From: Heloderma charlesbogerti
Taxonomy: Eukaryota > Chordata > Lepidosauria > Squamata > Helodermatidae
Assembly (NCBI GenBank): GCA_026122225.1
Contig: JANEZZ010001624.1
Span: 310,001-374,000 of the forward strand
DNA length: 64,000 nt
Direction: 5' to 3'
Positions within the stretch are counted from its first letter, which is position 1; each line of letters opens with the position of its first letter. Both the position numbers and the translations under genes were made by a program. The notes beneath the pieces were generated by a model. The model was not told the DNA's origin, did no database searches, and was given only the letters and a program-made list of their open reading frames with translations. This document shows positions 11,785 through 23,199 of this stretch, in pieces.

Positions 11785-12145
11785 GAATCATAGAATAGTA
11801 GGGTTGGAAGGGGCCTACAAGGCCATCGAGTCCAACCCCCTGCTCAATGCAGGAATCCAAGTCAGAGCATCCCTGACAGATGGCTGTCCAGCCTCGTCTT
11901 GAATGCCTCCAGTGTGGGAGAGCCTGCCACCTCCCTAGGTCATTGGTTCCACTGTCGTATTGCTCTCACAGTTGGGACGTTTCTCCTGATGTTCAGCCAG
12001 AATCTGGCTTCCTGTCACTTGAGCCCATGATTCCGTGTCCTGCAGTCTGGGATGATGGAGAAGAGATCCTGGCCTTCCTCTCTGTGACAACCTTTCAAGT
12101 ACTTGAAGAGTGCTATCCTATCTCCCCTCATCATATCTCCCCTCA
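11785..12145 (-). mobile_element. CR1 LINE 3' fragment
   Basis: The low-coordinate end has the CR1 3' terminus (reverse of ATTCTATGATTCT) and the phrase 'ggttggaaggggcctacaagg'. It continues into the coding C-terminus on the minus strand (reverse of 'tacttgaaaggttgtca'). It is 5'-truncated. Confidence 0.85.
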
Positions 12146-12149
12146 GATA

Positions 12150-12235
12150 TGCACACCTATAGCCATGCTGGTTGGGAATTATGGGAGTTGCACTCCAACA
12201 CATCTGGAGGGCACCAGGTTGGGGAAAGCCACTCT
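12150..12235. repeat. Family C palindromic MITE, half copy
   Basis: Only the right half is present: 'tatgggagttgcactccaacacatctggagggcaccaggttgggg'. It directly follows the CR1 fragment. Confidence 0.5.
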
Positions 12236-12774
12236 AGTATGACCAAGAATTGGAACCCAGGATGGTGCTGTGCAGATGAAGGGGATATGCAGATAGAAAC
12301 AAGCTTTGTTCTCAAAGGCTCCCATTCATTTCGATGAGGCAAAGTGAAGAGGGGGTTAAACATGCCACTTACACCACATACTGTCACCAGTAGCAAACAA
12401 CAGGTTTAGCCAATGGGTATCCCCAGGATACATTCTCCCAGATAAGCAAATGGTTGCCATTCATTCCTATGGGGAAAATGTAAGCACTGCATTTGGGGAC
12501 AGTATTATCCTGATAGAAACCCCCACAGATGGTGGAATACAGAGTTCACAGAGACATAATGCATCCTTACACACACACACACCAATATGGATGATGCCAT
12601 CTCCTGTGGTGACTTTACCACACTAAAAATAAATGTGTGAATTAGGTCTCCCTGAAGGATTCCACAAGACCAAGATCTGGGATCTCACATAATTTAAACA
12701 TCTTACAGATACCTTTCATTTCATTGCATCCCTCCCTTCTCCAAAATCCAATGGTCCAAACTGGCAAATGAAGA
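12236..12774. other. Unclassified, no gene seen
   Basis: A short CA run lies near 12572. No repeat family or coding pattern is recognised. Confidence 0.4.
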
Positions 12775-13012
12775 TAAGAACATAAGAAGTGCCATGCTGG
12801 ATCAGACCAAGGGCCCATGTAGCCCAGCATCCTGGTCACACACTGGCCAACCAACTGCCCATGGGAAACCCACAAGCAGGACATCAGGACAGCAACACCC
12901 TCCTGCCCATGTTCCCCAGTAACTGGCTCTGGCTATTAGCCATTGATAGCTTTATTTTCCCTGAATTTGTCCAACCCCCTTTTAAAGTCATATAAGTTGG
13001 TGGCCATCGCTA
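12775..13012 (-). repeat. LINE-tail-like repeat (family A), reverse copy
   Basis: It reads 'aacataagaagtgccatgctgg', then 'gggaaacccacaagcaggaca' and 'tgttccccagtaactgg', the reverse complement of the copy at 7790-8290. Confidence 0.6.
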
Positions 13013-13698
13013 CATCTTGAAGTATAGCATGGGCCTCATTGTGAGCCATGAAAAAGTCATAAGAGCTGCTTACGTTTAAGTTGCTTTTTAAAAAGGGAGA
13101 AGGAGATAATTATACGAACAGACTCCATCATGGAAGACTTTGACGGATGTTGCTCAGAGTTGGATCTTGACAGCCAAACAGGATGAGCAACGGCGTGGCG
13201 GCTCTAAAGACATTATGTTGCAAATGCTGTTTATTTTCTGTCAGCCCTAAACTACGCAGTAAATAACACATTATAAAAGACATCCAGAAATAACATTAGG
13301 CTCAAATGGAACCATCCATTACTTTTCCTTTCTCAAGCCTTTTAGAAGATACTTTGTTGTTCCCTGAAGTATTTCCACTTATTTCTGTCTTCATCAATAG
13401 TTTTTTCCCTAAGAAACCCTCTAGTTTGCCCCGGTGGTTGCCGGCCTTTTGAAAAAACAGAAAAGAAAGAAAGTACACATATATATATCCCAAGATGAAA
13501 CAAGGGTGGAACAGGATTCAAAGACACATCCCCTCCTCGACCTTTCATCTGGAATCTGACTTTGAATCCCACCAGCCTTTGATTCTCCTTAGGAAGAGCT
13601 CTGGTGAATGAAGGGCGATTGACATCAGAGGACACAGAAGCTTCCTAAGGGAGGTTGACTCGGGTGATAGCAGCCTATGGACCTATCCATGTGCCTGC
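13013..13698. other. Unclassified, no gene seen
   Basis: No domain, RNA or recurrent repeat is recognised. A short TA run is present near 13480. Confidence 0.4.
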
Positions 13699-14125
13699 TA
13701 GGGGTGGACAAATGTGACAGTTTTGGTTTCCCTCCATTTCTCATTTTTCCAGTCTTAGATTCAGTTCACCCCAGAGTTCGAGACTTTTTTTTTAAAGTTC
13801 ACCTGAAAATTCATATGCATTTTTGTGCATGTTTCTCCTAATATACACATTTTTGTATGCATTTTTGCCCAGTAGGCACATTTTTGCAAGACGTTCTCCT
13901 AATATCATGCATTCTCAATGCTATTTTCACTAATATATGCATTTTGTGTGCACTTTTCCCCAATATACACATTTTTGTATACATTTCTGTACACATTTCT
14001 TGATACGAGAAGTCTGTTGCAAAATTCGGAGAAGTGCGCATTTTGAAGAATACCTGAGTTTCGATTCACATGGTGGTTCGAAAGTGTGACATGAGGTAAG
14101 TTTGTATTAAAATGTGAACCAAACA
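13699..14125. mobile_element. Possible hAT-like element with TAGGGGTGG end
   Basis: It starts TAGGGGTGGACAAAT, close to the left end of the element at 61681 (TAGGGGTGGACGAAA). The body has a degenerate internal repeat: phrases like 'cacatttttgtatgcattttt' and 'tctcctaatat' recur about every 35-45 bp between 13800 and 14030. No matching right terminus was found, so the boundary is uncertain. Confidence 0.4.
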
Positions 14126-14579
14126 CAGGTCTTCCCCATTGCTCCTGCTCACATGACCAGGATGCTGCAGAGTGTGATGCCGCCCACACTTTCCCTCAAA
14201 TAGACAAATCTATTTAAGATTTAAAAAGTCTATCTAGCCTTTGCCACTGCAGGCCTCAGCAGGATTGTCAGAGAGGGGCTCCACCCAGACCACAGATGGA
14301 AGGAGCACCCGCTCTCCTCCTCCTCCCCAGACACCGCTGCCAGACCCTAGCCAATCCCCCCCCCGGGGGGGGACTGATCATTATTAGGATTGAAGTGGGG
14401 GGGGAGTTTGGTATTTCTTCTCAATGCAAACAGCAGCTTCAGAGGACCAATTTTTGTCACGGCCATAGTAGGGGAAGAAGGGTTAAACTCCCCCACCCTC
14501 CCCGCCTGTGTGACCCTGATAATTATCTGCTCGCACCAACATGCCAGTGGCTACTAACTGCATTTTTCAAAACATTACT
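14126..14579. other. Unclassified, C/G-rich tracts
   Basis: Poly-C and poly-G runs lie around 14357-14405. No gene is seen. Confidence 0.4.
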
Positions 14580-15925
14580 GTTGTTGTTCCTATATCCCCC
14601 CTTTTCGCCAGTACTGGGACTCAAGGCAGCTTTACAACATTAGAAACTTGCACAGTTAAAATGTATAAATAGAAATATACAAAAGTTAAAAATATAATTA
14701 AATCATCAATAATATTAAAATTGTATAAAACATCAAAACATTAAACGACAACAAGAAATATAGTATCCATCTGTCATATTTTCACAGGTCCAGACTAGCT
14801 GTCCCTAAAGGCCTGCTGGAACAAAAATGTTTTTACATGCCTGTGAAAACATATCAAGGAAGGTGCCACTCTCACCTCCCTAGGAAGGGGGTTCCAGAGC
14901 CTTGGGGCAGCCACCGAGAAGGCCCTCTCCTGCGTTCCCACCAGGTGTGCCTGTGATGGTGGCGGGACGGCGAGAAGGGCTTCCCCTGAAGATCTCAGGG
15001 CACAAGCAGGCTCATAGGGGAGAATACGGTCTTTCAGATAACCTGGACCTAAGCTGTATAGGGCTTTATAGGACATGATCAGCACTTTGAATTGTGCCCG
15101 AAAACAGACTGGGAGCCAGTGGAGCTGTTTAGCAGGGGAGTGGTGTGCTCCCTCTAGCCAGCCCCAGTCAGCAGTCTGGCAGCAGCTCTTTGAACCAGTC
15201 AGATGAAGTTTCTGAACACTCTTCAGAGACAGCCCCATGTTTTACAGTAATCCAAACGGGATGGAACTAAGGCATGTGTCACTGTGGCCAAGTCAGACAT
15301 CTCAAGGAATGGGCGCAGCTGGCGCACTCGCTTTAGCTGTGCAAACGCACTCCTGGCCACCGCTGAAACCTGGGCATCCAGGCTCAGGGATGAATCCAGA
15401 AGTACACCCACGCTGCAAACCTGTGTCTTCAGGCAGAGCCTAACCCCATACAGCACAAGCTGGATCCCTATTCCCTGATCTACCTTTCGACTGACCAGGA
15501 GCAGTCTTGTCTGGATTAAGCTTCAATTTGTTTGCCTTCAGCCAGTCCATTACTGCCGACAGACACTGGTTCAGCACCCCAACAACTTCCTTGGAATTAG
15601 ATGGAAAGGAAAAGTAGAGTTGGGTGTCATCAGCATACTGGTGACACTGAACCCCAAAACTCCGGACAACCTCTGCCAGTGGTTTCATGTATATGTTCAA
15701 TAGCACGGGGGACAAAACAGAACCCCAAGGAACTCCACAAGCCAATGGCCAGGGAGTCGGAGTCCCCCAGCACCACCTTCTGGGTCCGCCCCTCCAAGAA
15801 GAAATGGAGCCACTGTAAAACAGTGCCTCCAAATCCCATCCCGGCAAGGCGGCCCAGAAGGTACCATGGTTGATGGTATTGAAAGCTGCTGAGACATGGC
15901 CATTAAGTGCAAAGGCACATTTAAC
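14580..15925 (-). mobile_element. L2 LINE copy, 5'-truncated
   Basis: On the minus strand the translation shows L2-type reverse transcriptase signatures: a YADDTQLY box (near 15620), LKLNPDKT, then the C-terminal LHWLPV, LGPGYLKD and WNPLPREVR motifs near 14830-15120. The A-rich 3' UTR runs down to about 14590. The frames are interrupted by frameshifts. Endonuclease sequence is absent. Confidence 0.85.
14795..15847 (-). pseudogene. L2 ORF2 remnant (reverse transcriptase and C-terminus)
   Basis: Three broken frames cover it: minus 15440-15847 (palm domain with YADD), 15223-15456 (post-palm) and 14795-15238 (C-terminal domain). The catalytic YADD is intact, but frame shifts and stops separate the parts, so no functional protein is expected. 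Residue order follows L2 from other vertebrates, and the comparison with 60681-61683 in this window supports this. Confidence 0.8.
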
Positions 15926-15939
15926 ATCCTGTCCAGTTT

Positions 15940-16060
15940 GGTCACTTAGCCCTGAAGCTCACTGGGTGACCTTGGAGCAGTTATTCTGCTATCAGCCTAC
16001 TCTACCCCACAGGGTTGTTGCAAGAAGAAAATGGGGGACAGCCTGTAAGCTACTCAGAAC
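15940..16060 (+). mobile_element. SINE fragment
   Basis: The block 'gaagctcactgggtgacc' to 'ccccacagggttgttgcaag' matches the middle of the Squam-like SINE at 26768-27025. Head and tail are missing or eroded. Confidence 0.5.
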
Positions 16061-16356
16061 TCCTGGGAGGAAGTGGGGTCGGGGAAGATAAAAATGTAGT
16101 GCCTACAATGAGCTCATGGCATAGTGAACATCTGAAAATGGCAGTCCTTCAGGGAATTTTTCATGTCACTAAAAAATGTTTGTGTTTTCAGTGAGGTGTA
16201 CATAAAGACAGGTGCATGTGTGAGACTGGCATTTGGGATTAGCTGATGCCAGCTACAGAGCCACACAGTGGAAAACATTTGCTGTGGATGGTTCCACCTG
16301 TAAAGGTGGCCCAGAAATAATTGTGGATGGACGGACGGATGGACAGACAGATGTAA
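16061..16356. other. Unclassified, no gene seen
   Basis: Only a short GGAC/GGAT run near 16330-16350 stands out. Confidence 0.4.
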
Positions 16357-16475
16357 AATAGCCTTCCCCAACTGGGTGCCCTCCAGATGTGTCAGACTAT
16401 AACTCCCATCATGCCCAGCAAGCATGGGAGTTGTAGTCCAACATGTCTGGAGGGCACCTGGTTGGGGAAGAGTTA
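16357..16475. repeat. Palindromic MITE (family C), best copy
   Basis: It is a near-perfect inverted repeat: 'cttccccaactgggtgccctccagatgtg' on the left and 'acatgtctggagggcacctggttggggaag' on the right, with a short centre around 'cccatcatgcccagcaagcatggg'. It would fold into one long hairpin. Confidence 0.75.
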
Positions 16476-17015
16476 TGTAAAAGGAAAGAAACAATAGTTT
16501 AGTTTGGGGTTTTGTTTTTTCAGAAATCCCTGCTTTTCAGTTCCTTGTGATGCGGACATCCATTTGCAGCCTAAGCTGTTCTGTCATACAGCCAGAAGTG
16601 CTGAGAAATGACATTACGGCTGTCTAGAGAATGAGTCCAAAGCACTTAAGTCAGCTGGAAAACTCCCCTTGACACCCAGAGGGCCATGTTTAAGCTCTCT
16701 GCGCTCATTAGTCTCACGCAGGTGCATGCCTCGGGTGGCTGCAGAGCGGGCACTTACCATGTGCAGCACATCAAAATGCAAACTTAACTTCAGCTCACCC
16801 AAAAAGTTCTGCACAACTCTTGGCTTAGGAAGAGGAAATCTACAATGGGGCAAATACCTGGCTCTTACAGTGTATCCCTCAGAGGGTACCGATCACTCTT
16901 CGAGGAGAGGGGAAAGGGCTGGATTTCCTCTGCTCCCTCCCACCCACCCTAAAATCAAACCAAACCACTGGTGCTCCGGAGTCAACACTGACAGTGCTGA
17001 CTGTTGATCTTGGAG
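16476..17015. other. Unclassified, no gene seen
   Basis: Opposed open frames at 16614-16853 (minus) and 16669-17007 (plus) have no recognisable pattern. Confidence 0.4.
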
Positions 17016-17215
17016 GGACTCGGGCTCAGTAGTACAGCACCTGCTTTGCTAGCAGAAGGCCCCGGGTCCAACTGCCCACACCTCTAATTAAAAAGCAATT
17101 TGGTAGCATTGACCGGGGATGGTTCCTTTCTTGCTAAGACCCCAGAGAGCTGCTCTCAGTCAGAGCAGACCATGGACAAGTAGTCTGACCTGCTGTAAGG
17201 CAGCTTCCTATCTTC
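17016..17215 (+). mobile_element. tRNA-derived SINE, second family (E)
   Basis: The head 'ctcagtagtacagcacctgctttgctagcag' followed by 'ccgggtccaac' has A- and B-box-like spacing and resembles tRNA-Ala. The body includes 'gagctgctctcagtcagagcag' and ends 'gtaaggcagcttccta'. Other copies are at 35350-35510 and 57735-57942. Confidence 0.65.
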
Positions 17216-17449
17216 TCCTCAACTTAGCGTGCCTGTGATTGATGGAAGCCGGATGCACCCCAAAATCACACGTGTAGCTCTACAGCAACTCTGATGGGCA
17301 CATCCAGTTGTCCATCCAGCAGAGAATACAGACAGGGGTGCCTCCTTCCTTGTGAACCTCACTCTATTTCAGCCTGCCCCAGCCTTGCAGATGTGCAAGG
17401 CTGTGTCGATGTGTTGGCTATGCTGTGCTGGCAGATGTGTTGGCTCTGC

Positions 17450-17520
17450 TGGCTGGGGGATTCTGGGAGTTGCTGACCAACACATCCAGAACATGCCTGG
17501 TTGGGGAAGGCTGCTCCATT
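17450..17520. repeat. Family C MITE, half copy
   Basis: Right-half phrase 'gggagttgctgaccaacacatcc...cctggttggggaaggctgct'. Confidence 0.45.
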
Positions 17521-18899
17521 CATATGGAGGCCTTCATTTTCTTTCTCCTAAAAATGGGAGAGCTCTCAAATATATTTAGGATGAACAAGAAGTTTTGAAT
17601 GGCAGTGGTAGGGGAGGAGGAAGAGGAAGAGGAAGGAAACATTGGTTCGGCAAAAGGTCTGAAAGGCTAACCTTTGGGGCTATAAGAAAGCCATTTCATT
17701 GAGAGAGAAACCTTTGCCAGGAAGAATCTGTCACCTTCCCTCTCCTGATGAGACAAGCTCCATGGCAGTGTTATTTAATTTAAATCCATTGGGAGAGAAG
17801 GGCAAGCTCTCTGACCTTTTAGGGGGAGCCGTTAGCCCCATGCCCGACAAGCAGTCAGTGCTAATTAGCATAAGTTACCATCTTGGTCTGAAGAGTTCCT
17901 TCATTAGCATCTCGGGGTCAAGTTCTACTTTAGCTCAGTCTTTGCTGGCCGCAGACAGAATCTCAGATGAGACACTTGACTGGCTGGTTGTCACTCTGAC
18001 GGGAGGAACTCTGGTGCCCCGGCGCATGGCACAGATGAGCAAAATGCCAGTCACTGCTGAAACTCATCTGCAGATCGAGGTGGCCCTCTCAGGAGGTAAG
18101 GTAAGGTAAGGAGGTGCTTGGGCAGGAGAATGTTCAGGGGTCTAAATTTGCTTTTCACACATCTGCCTTCCCTTGTCTGCTCCTTCCCATATTTCAACAT
18201 CTCATGCATATTTCTAGCAATATTTTTTAAAGGAAGGGAGAGTATCAATTTATAAAATAAATAGCATTGGTTAGACAAATTCCTGGAGGAGAAGATTATC
18301 AATGGCCCAATCTACACAGGTGATTTAGTGTGGAGCAAGAACACATCCGGATTGTTCGTAACACATGACATTGTTGCCACTCCACAGCAACCGTGCAGCT
18401 CAAAAAGGCGCATTTTTGCAAAGTCTTTTTAGTGCATCTTTTTTCCTTAAATGTGGCTCCCACGCAGTTCTGCTGTAGTGTGCCCCGTTCCCCCGAATTA
18501 AATCCTGCATACTAGGCATGCCTAGGGGTGTGTCTGTGACCTGGCTGTGACCTGGTCAAGGGGTGGAACCATCCCTTTTTTTCCCCCATTCCTTCCTCCC
18601 ACCCCCCCATTGGCAGTACCCACGTTGGACACAGGCTTCTCTTCCCATTTAGCACTATTACACAGTAGCGCTATTTGGCTGCTGGCCTTTCCTGTTTATT
18701 TTTATTTTGCACTATAACATTGCTATTTCACAGTCCTGTAATCATGCAATTGTGCAATATCGCATTAGCGCGATAGTCAGAATTGAATTGTACTGAGGCA
18801 GTAACTCAGGCAAGGAGCAGGGCTTCAATACTGCTGATTCACAGTTTTGTGCAACTGTGCAATTCTGAAATGTCACATTAACATGCTATAGTAACTAAT
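17521..18899. other. Unclassified; candidate open frame and diverged internal repeat
   Basis: A 136-residue frame at 17699-18109 has no recognised domain. It ends beside a GTAAGG-type run (18094-18112) that could act as a splice donor but is also a simple repeat. From about 18640 to 18990 a unit containing 'gagcagggcttcaatactgctgattcacag' recurs once in diverged form near 18964. Confidence 0.3.
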
Positions 18900-18965
18900 T
18901 GTGAACCACCCAGAGAGCTTCGGCTATTGGATGGTATAGAAATGAATGAATGAATGAATGATGCG
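18900..18965 (+). mobile_element. L2-type LINE 3' end
   Basis: It has 'gtgaaccacccagagagcttcggctattgg' followed by GAAT repeats, matching the 3' end of the L2 at 62735-62810. Confidence 0.6.
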
Positions 18966-19328
18966 GGGAGCAGGGCTTGAATATTACTGCTTCACACTCC
19001 TGGTGGATGCAAAGGGAGACATGTGGGGTAAACTATCGGATGTACTTCATCTCTTCCATTAAACTTCCCTGAGCAGGGGAGCATTGACAGGAGCAGGGAA
19101 GAAGCCCCTCTCATTGGCTGAGCAGCACCTATGCAGTTGATGATGTTCAGTTCTACTCACTAGACTCCTGCCACCCAACCCCAAAGTATGGCAGCTTCAA
19201 GTGCTGTTTGACCCATGAAAGCAGGGTTTTTAGGTAGTGTATACTCTGCTTTTCTTGCTGCATGTGCCCCTGATGGACCAAAGCAATTTCATGAAAATCT
19301 GGATATAACCAGAAAAAGTTTCTGAAAT
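18966..19328. other. Unclassified, no gene seen
   Basis: This is the left flank of BovB copy 2. No repeat is recognised apart from the diverged 'gagcagggcttgaata' unit at its start. Confidence 0.4.
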
Positions 19329-19338
19329 CATTTCCATG

Positions 19339-22300
19339 TTGTTGTTCAGTCATTCAGTCGTGTCTGACTCTTCGTGACCCCATGGACCATAGCATGCCAG
19401 GCCTTCCTGTCCTGCGCTCTCTCCCGGAGTGTGCTCAAGTTCATATTCATTGCATCGGTGATGCTATCTAGCCATCTCATCCTCTGTCGTCCCCTTCTCC
19501 TTTTGCCTTCAGTCTTTCCCAGCATCAGGGTCTTTTCCAGTGAGTTTTCTCTCCACATTAGGTGGCCAAAATATTTGAGCTTCAGTATCTGTCCTTCCAA
19601 TGAGCACTCAGGGTTGATTTCCTTTAGGATTGACTGATTTGACCTCCTTGCAGTCCAGGGGACTCGTAAGAGTCTTCTCCAGCACCACAGGTCGAAAGCA
19701 TCAATTCTTCGGCGCTCAGCCTTCCTTATAGTCCAGCTCTCACAGCCATACATTACTACTGGGAAAACCATAGCTTTGATTAGAAGGGCCTTTGTCGGCA
19801 AGGTGATGTCTCTGCTTCTTACTATGCTGTCTAGGTTTGCCATAGCTTTCCTCCCAAGGAGCAAGCGTCTTTTAATTTCATGGCTACAGTCACCGTCTGC
19901 GGTGATCTTGGAGCCCAAGAAAGTAAAATCTGTCACTGCTTCCATTTCTTCCCCTTCTATATGCCAGGAAATGATGGGGCCAGATGCCATGATCTTCGTT
20001 TTTTGAATGTTGAGTTTCAAACCAGCTTTTGCACTCTCCTCTTTCACCCTCAACAAGAGGCTCTTGAGATCCTCTTCGCTTTCTGCCATTAGGGTGGTAT
20101 TGTCTGCATATCTGAGGTTGTTGATAATTCTCCTGGCAATCTTAATTCTGACCTGTGATTCATCCAAACCGGCGTTTCTCATGATGTACTCTGCATATAA
20201 GTTAAATAAACAGGGTGACAATATGCAGCCTTGTCGTATTCCTTTCCCAATTTTGAACCACTTGGTTGTTCCATGTCTGGTTCTTACTGTTGCTTCTTGA
20301 CCCTCGTACAGGTTTCTCAGGAGACAGGTAAGGTGGTCTGGTACTCCCATCACTTTAAGAATTTGCCACAGTTTGTTGTGATCCACACAATCAAAGGCTT
20401 TAGCATAGGCAATGAAGCAGAAATAGACGTTTTTCTGGAATTCTCTTGCTTTCTCCATGATCCAGCGAACATTGGCGATTTGATCACTAGTTCCTCTGCC
20501 TCTTCGAAACCCCGCTTGCACTTCCGGTAGTTCTTGGTTCGCATTCTGCTGAAGCCTAGCTTGTAGGATTTGGAGCATCACCTTGCTGACATGTGAAATG
20601 AGCACAATTGTGCGGTAGTTTGAACACTCTTTGGCGTTGCCCTTCTTTAGAACTGGAATGTAAACTGACCTTTTCCAGTCTTGTGGCCACTGTTGAGTGT
20701 TCCAGATTTGTTGGCATATTGAATGCAGCACTTTAACAGCATCATCTTTTAGGATTTTAAATAGCTCAGCTGGAATACTGTCATCTCCGCTAGCTTTGTT
20801 GTTACTAATGCTTCCTAAGGCCCACTTGACTTCAATCTTGAGGATGTCCGGCTCAAGTTCAGTGACCGCACTATCATGGCTATCAGGGACATTCAGATCT
20901 TTCCTGTATAGTTCTTCTGTGTATTCTTGCCACCTCTTCTTAATCTCATCTGCTTCTGTTAGGTCCCTGCCTTCTTTGTCCTTTATCATGCCCATCTTTG
21001 CACAAAACGTTCCCTTGAGATCTCCAATTTTCTTGAAGAGATCTCTAGTCTTTCCCATTCTGTTGTTTTCCTCCATTTCTTTGCATTGTTCATTTAAGAA
21101 GGCCTTCTTGTCTCTCCTTGCTATTCTCTGGAACTCTGCATTCAGTTGGATATATCTTTCCCTTTCTCCCTTGCTTTTCGCTTCCTTTCTTTCTTCAGCT
21201 ACTTGTAAAGCCTCATCAGACAGCCACTTGGCTTTCTTGCATTTCCTTTTCTTTGGGATGGATTTCATTGCTGCCTCCTGAACAATGTTACGGACCTCCG
21301 CCCATAGTTCCTCAGGCACTCTGTCTATCAGGTCTAATCCCTGAAATCTATTCCTCACCTCCACTGTATATTCATCAGGGATATGATTGAGGTCATACCT
21401 GAATGGTTTAGTGGTTTTCCCTATGTTCTTCAATTTAAGCTGAAATCTTGCAACAAGAAGCTCATGATCTGAGCCACAGTCAGCTCCAGGTCTTGTTTTT
21501 ACTGACTGTATAGAGCTTCTCCATCTTTGGCTGCAAAGGACATAATCAATCTGATTTCGATATTGACCATCTGGTGATGTCCATGTGTAGAGTCGTCTCT
21601 TGTGCTGTTGGAAAAGAGTGTCTGCTATGATCAGCGTGTTCTCTTGGCAAAACTCTATTAGCTTTTGTCCTGCTTCATTTTGTACACCAAATCCATGCCT
21701 GCCTGTTATCCCGGTGATTTCTTGACTTCCTACTTTAGCATTCCAATCCCCTATGATGAAGAGGACATCTTTTTTTGGTGTTAGTTCTAGAAGGTGTTGT
21801 AGGTCTTCATTGAACCGATCAACCTCAGCTTCTTCGGCATCAGTGGTTGGGGCATAGACCTGAATTACTGTGATGTTGAATGGTTTGCCTTGGATTCGTA
21901 CTGAGATCATTCTATCGTTTTTAAGATTGTACCCCAGTACTGCTTTTCCCACCCTTTTATTGACTATGAGTGCTACTCCATTTCTTCTAAGGGATTCTTG
22001 CCCACAGGAGTAGATATGATGGTCACCTGAATTAAATTCACCCATGCCTGTCCATTTTAGTTTGCTGATTCCCAAGATGTCGATGTTCAATCTTGCCATC
22101 TCATGTTTGACCACCTCCAGCTTACCTTGATTCATTGATCTGACATTCCACGTTCCTAAACAATATTGTTCTTTACAGCATCGGATTTTCTTTTCACCAC
22201 CAGACACATCCACAGCTGAGTGTCCTTTCGGCTTTGGCCCAGCCGCTTCACTCTTTCTGGCGCTACTTGGAAATTCCCTCTGCTCTTCCCCAGTCGTTTA

Positions 22301-22548
22301 TTGGACACCTTCCGACCTGAGGGGCTCACCTTCCGGCGTCATCTCTTTTAGCCTTGTGATACGTTCCATGGGGTTTTCTTGGCAAGAATACTGGAGTGGG
22401 TTGCCATTTCCTTCTCCAGTGGACCACATTTTGTCAGAACTCTCTGCCATGACCTGTCCGTCTTGGGTGGCCCTGCACGGCATAGCTTATGGCTTCACTG
22501 AGTTACACAAGCCCCTTCACCACAACAAGGCAGTGATCCATGAAGGGG
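19339..22548 (-). mobile_element. RTE-BovB LINE copy 2, full length
   Basis: About 3.2 kb, bounded by a perfect 10-bp target-site duplication CATTTCCATG (19329-19338 and 22549-22558). The 5' end is at the high coordinate and matches the start of copy 1. The 3' end has the short TTGTTGTTCAG-type tail (reverse). It is the only copy in the window with the complete endonuclease, reverse transcriptase and C-terminal order. Confidence 0.95.
19346..22297 (-). pseudogene. BovB ORF2: long open frame with active-site losses
   Basis: The frame is open from just after a TAA (22298-22300) to a stop at 19346, more than 970 codons. The TAA replaces a Tyr codon present in copy 1. Domain order is APE endonuclease (about the first 260 residues), linker, RT, and a C-terminal region with YGCESWTIRKAERRR. 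Three key residues look changed: SELKW is SKLKW (22061-22063), the motif A Asp in FIDYAKAFD is Ala (20408-20410), and YADD is YADN (20099-20101; copy 3 has YADD). Endonuclease motifs GDWNAKVG and SDH are kept. The protein would be catalytically dead despite its length. Confidence 0.88.
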
Positions 22549-22558
22549 CATTTCCATG

Positions 22559-22785
22559 TAGATTGGGCCATTGGCTACAAGTCCTGATGGCTATGTGCTG
22601 CCTCCAGGATGAGAGGCGGTATGCTTGTGTACACCAGTTGCTGGGGAACATGGGCGGGAGCATCCTGAAGCACTCATGTCCTGCTTGTGGGTTTCCCATT
22701 GGGACAGCTGGTTGGCCACTGTGTGAACCGAACGCTGGACTAGAAGGACCCTGGCTCTGATCCAGCAGGGTTCTTCTTGTGTTCT
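22559..22785 (+). repeat. LINE-tail-like repeat (family A)
   Basis: It contains 'gttgctggggaacatgggcggga', 'gtgggtttcccattgggaca' and 'tgatccagcagggttcttctt'. BovB copy 2 sits at its 5' side. Confidence 0.6.
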
Positions 22786-23199
22786 TCTGTTAACTAAGGT
22801 GACATTTACTTCTGTCATCTTCCTCTCAATATTATCTTTTTTAAAGTCCCATACTGATAGCTCACTTTCATAATACCAAAGAGATGTGATCATGCAATAG
22901 CTGAGTAACGTGGTTGGAGGAGATTCCACAAATGAAGCAAGGACACCGTGTTCTGGCACAATCTACCTACCATGATAATGAAAAGAAGGCACAATTGTCA
23001 CAGCCTGAACGGAAGCAGCTCGCTCACTCCACTTCCCAGTCCAGCAGGGCCAGCGAAGCAGTATTGTCACCCAGCTCTTCTGGAGCAATCCTGGACATTC
23101 GTCACTCTTCCAAAGTATTTCTGGCTTGTATGGTGTTGAATTTTGGAAGGACAAGGTCAAGGCCAATGGGGCATGCCCCTCGGCCCACCACCCTGGCAC
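22786..23199. other. Unclassified, no gene seen
   Basis: No recurrent family or coding pattern is recognised. The region could be an older continuation of the CR1-type element next to it. Confidence 0.35.

Noticed and set aside
20697..21281. 194-codon plus-strand frame
   Set aside because: It is the antisense shadow of the BovB ORF2 on the minus strand.
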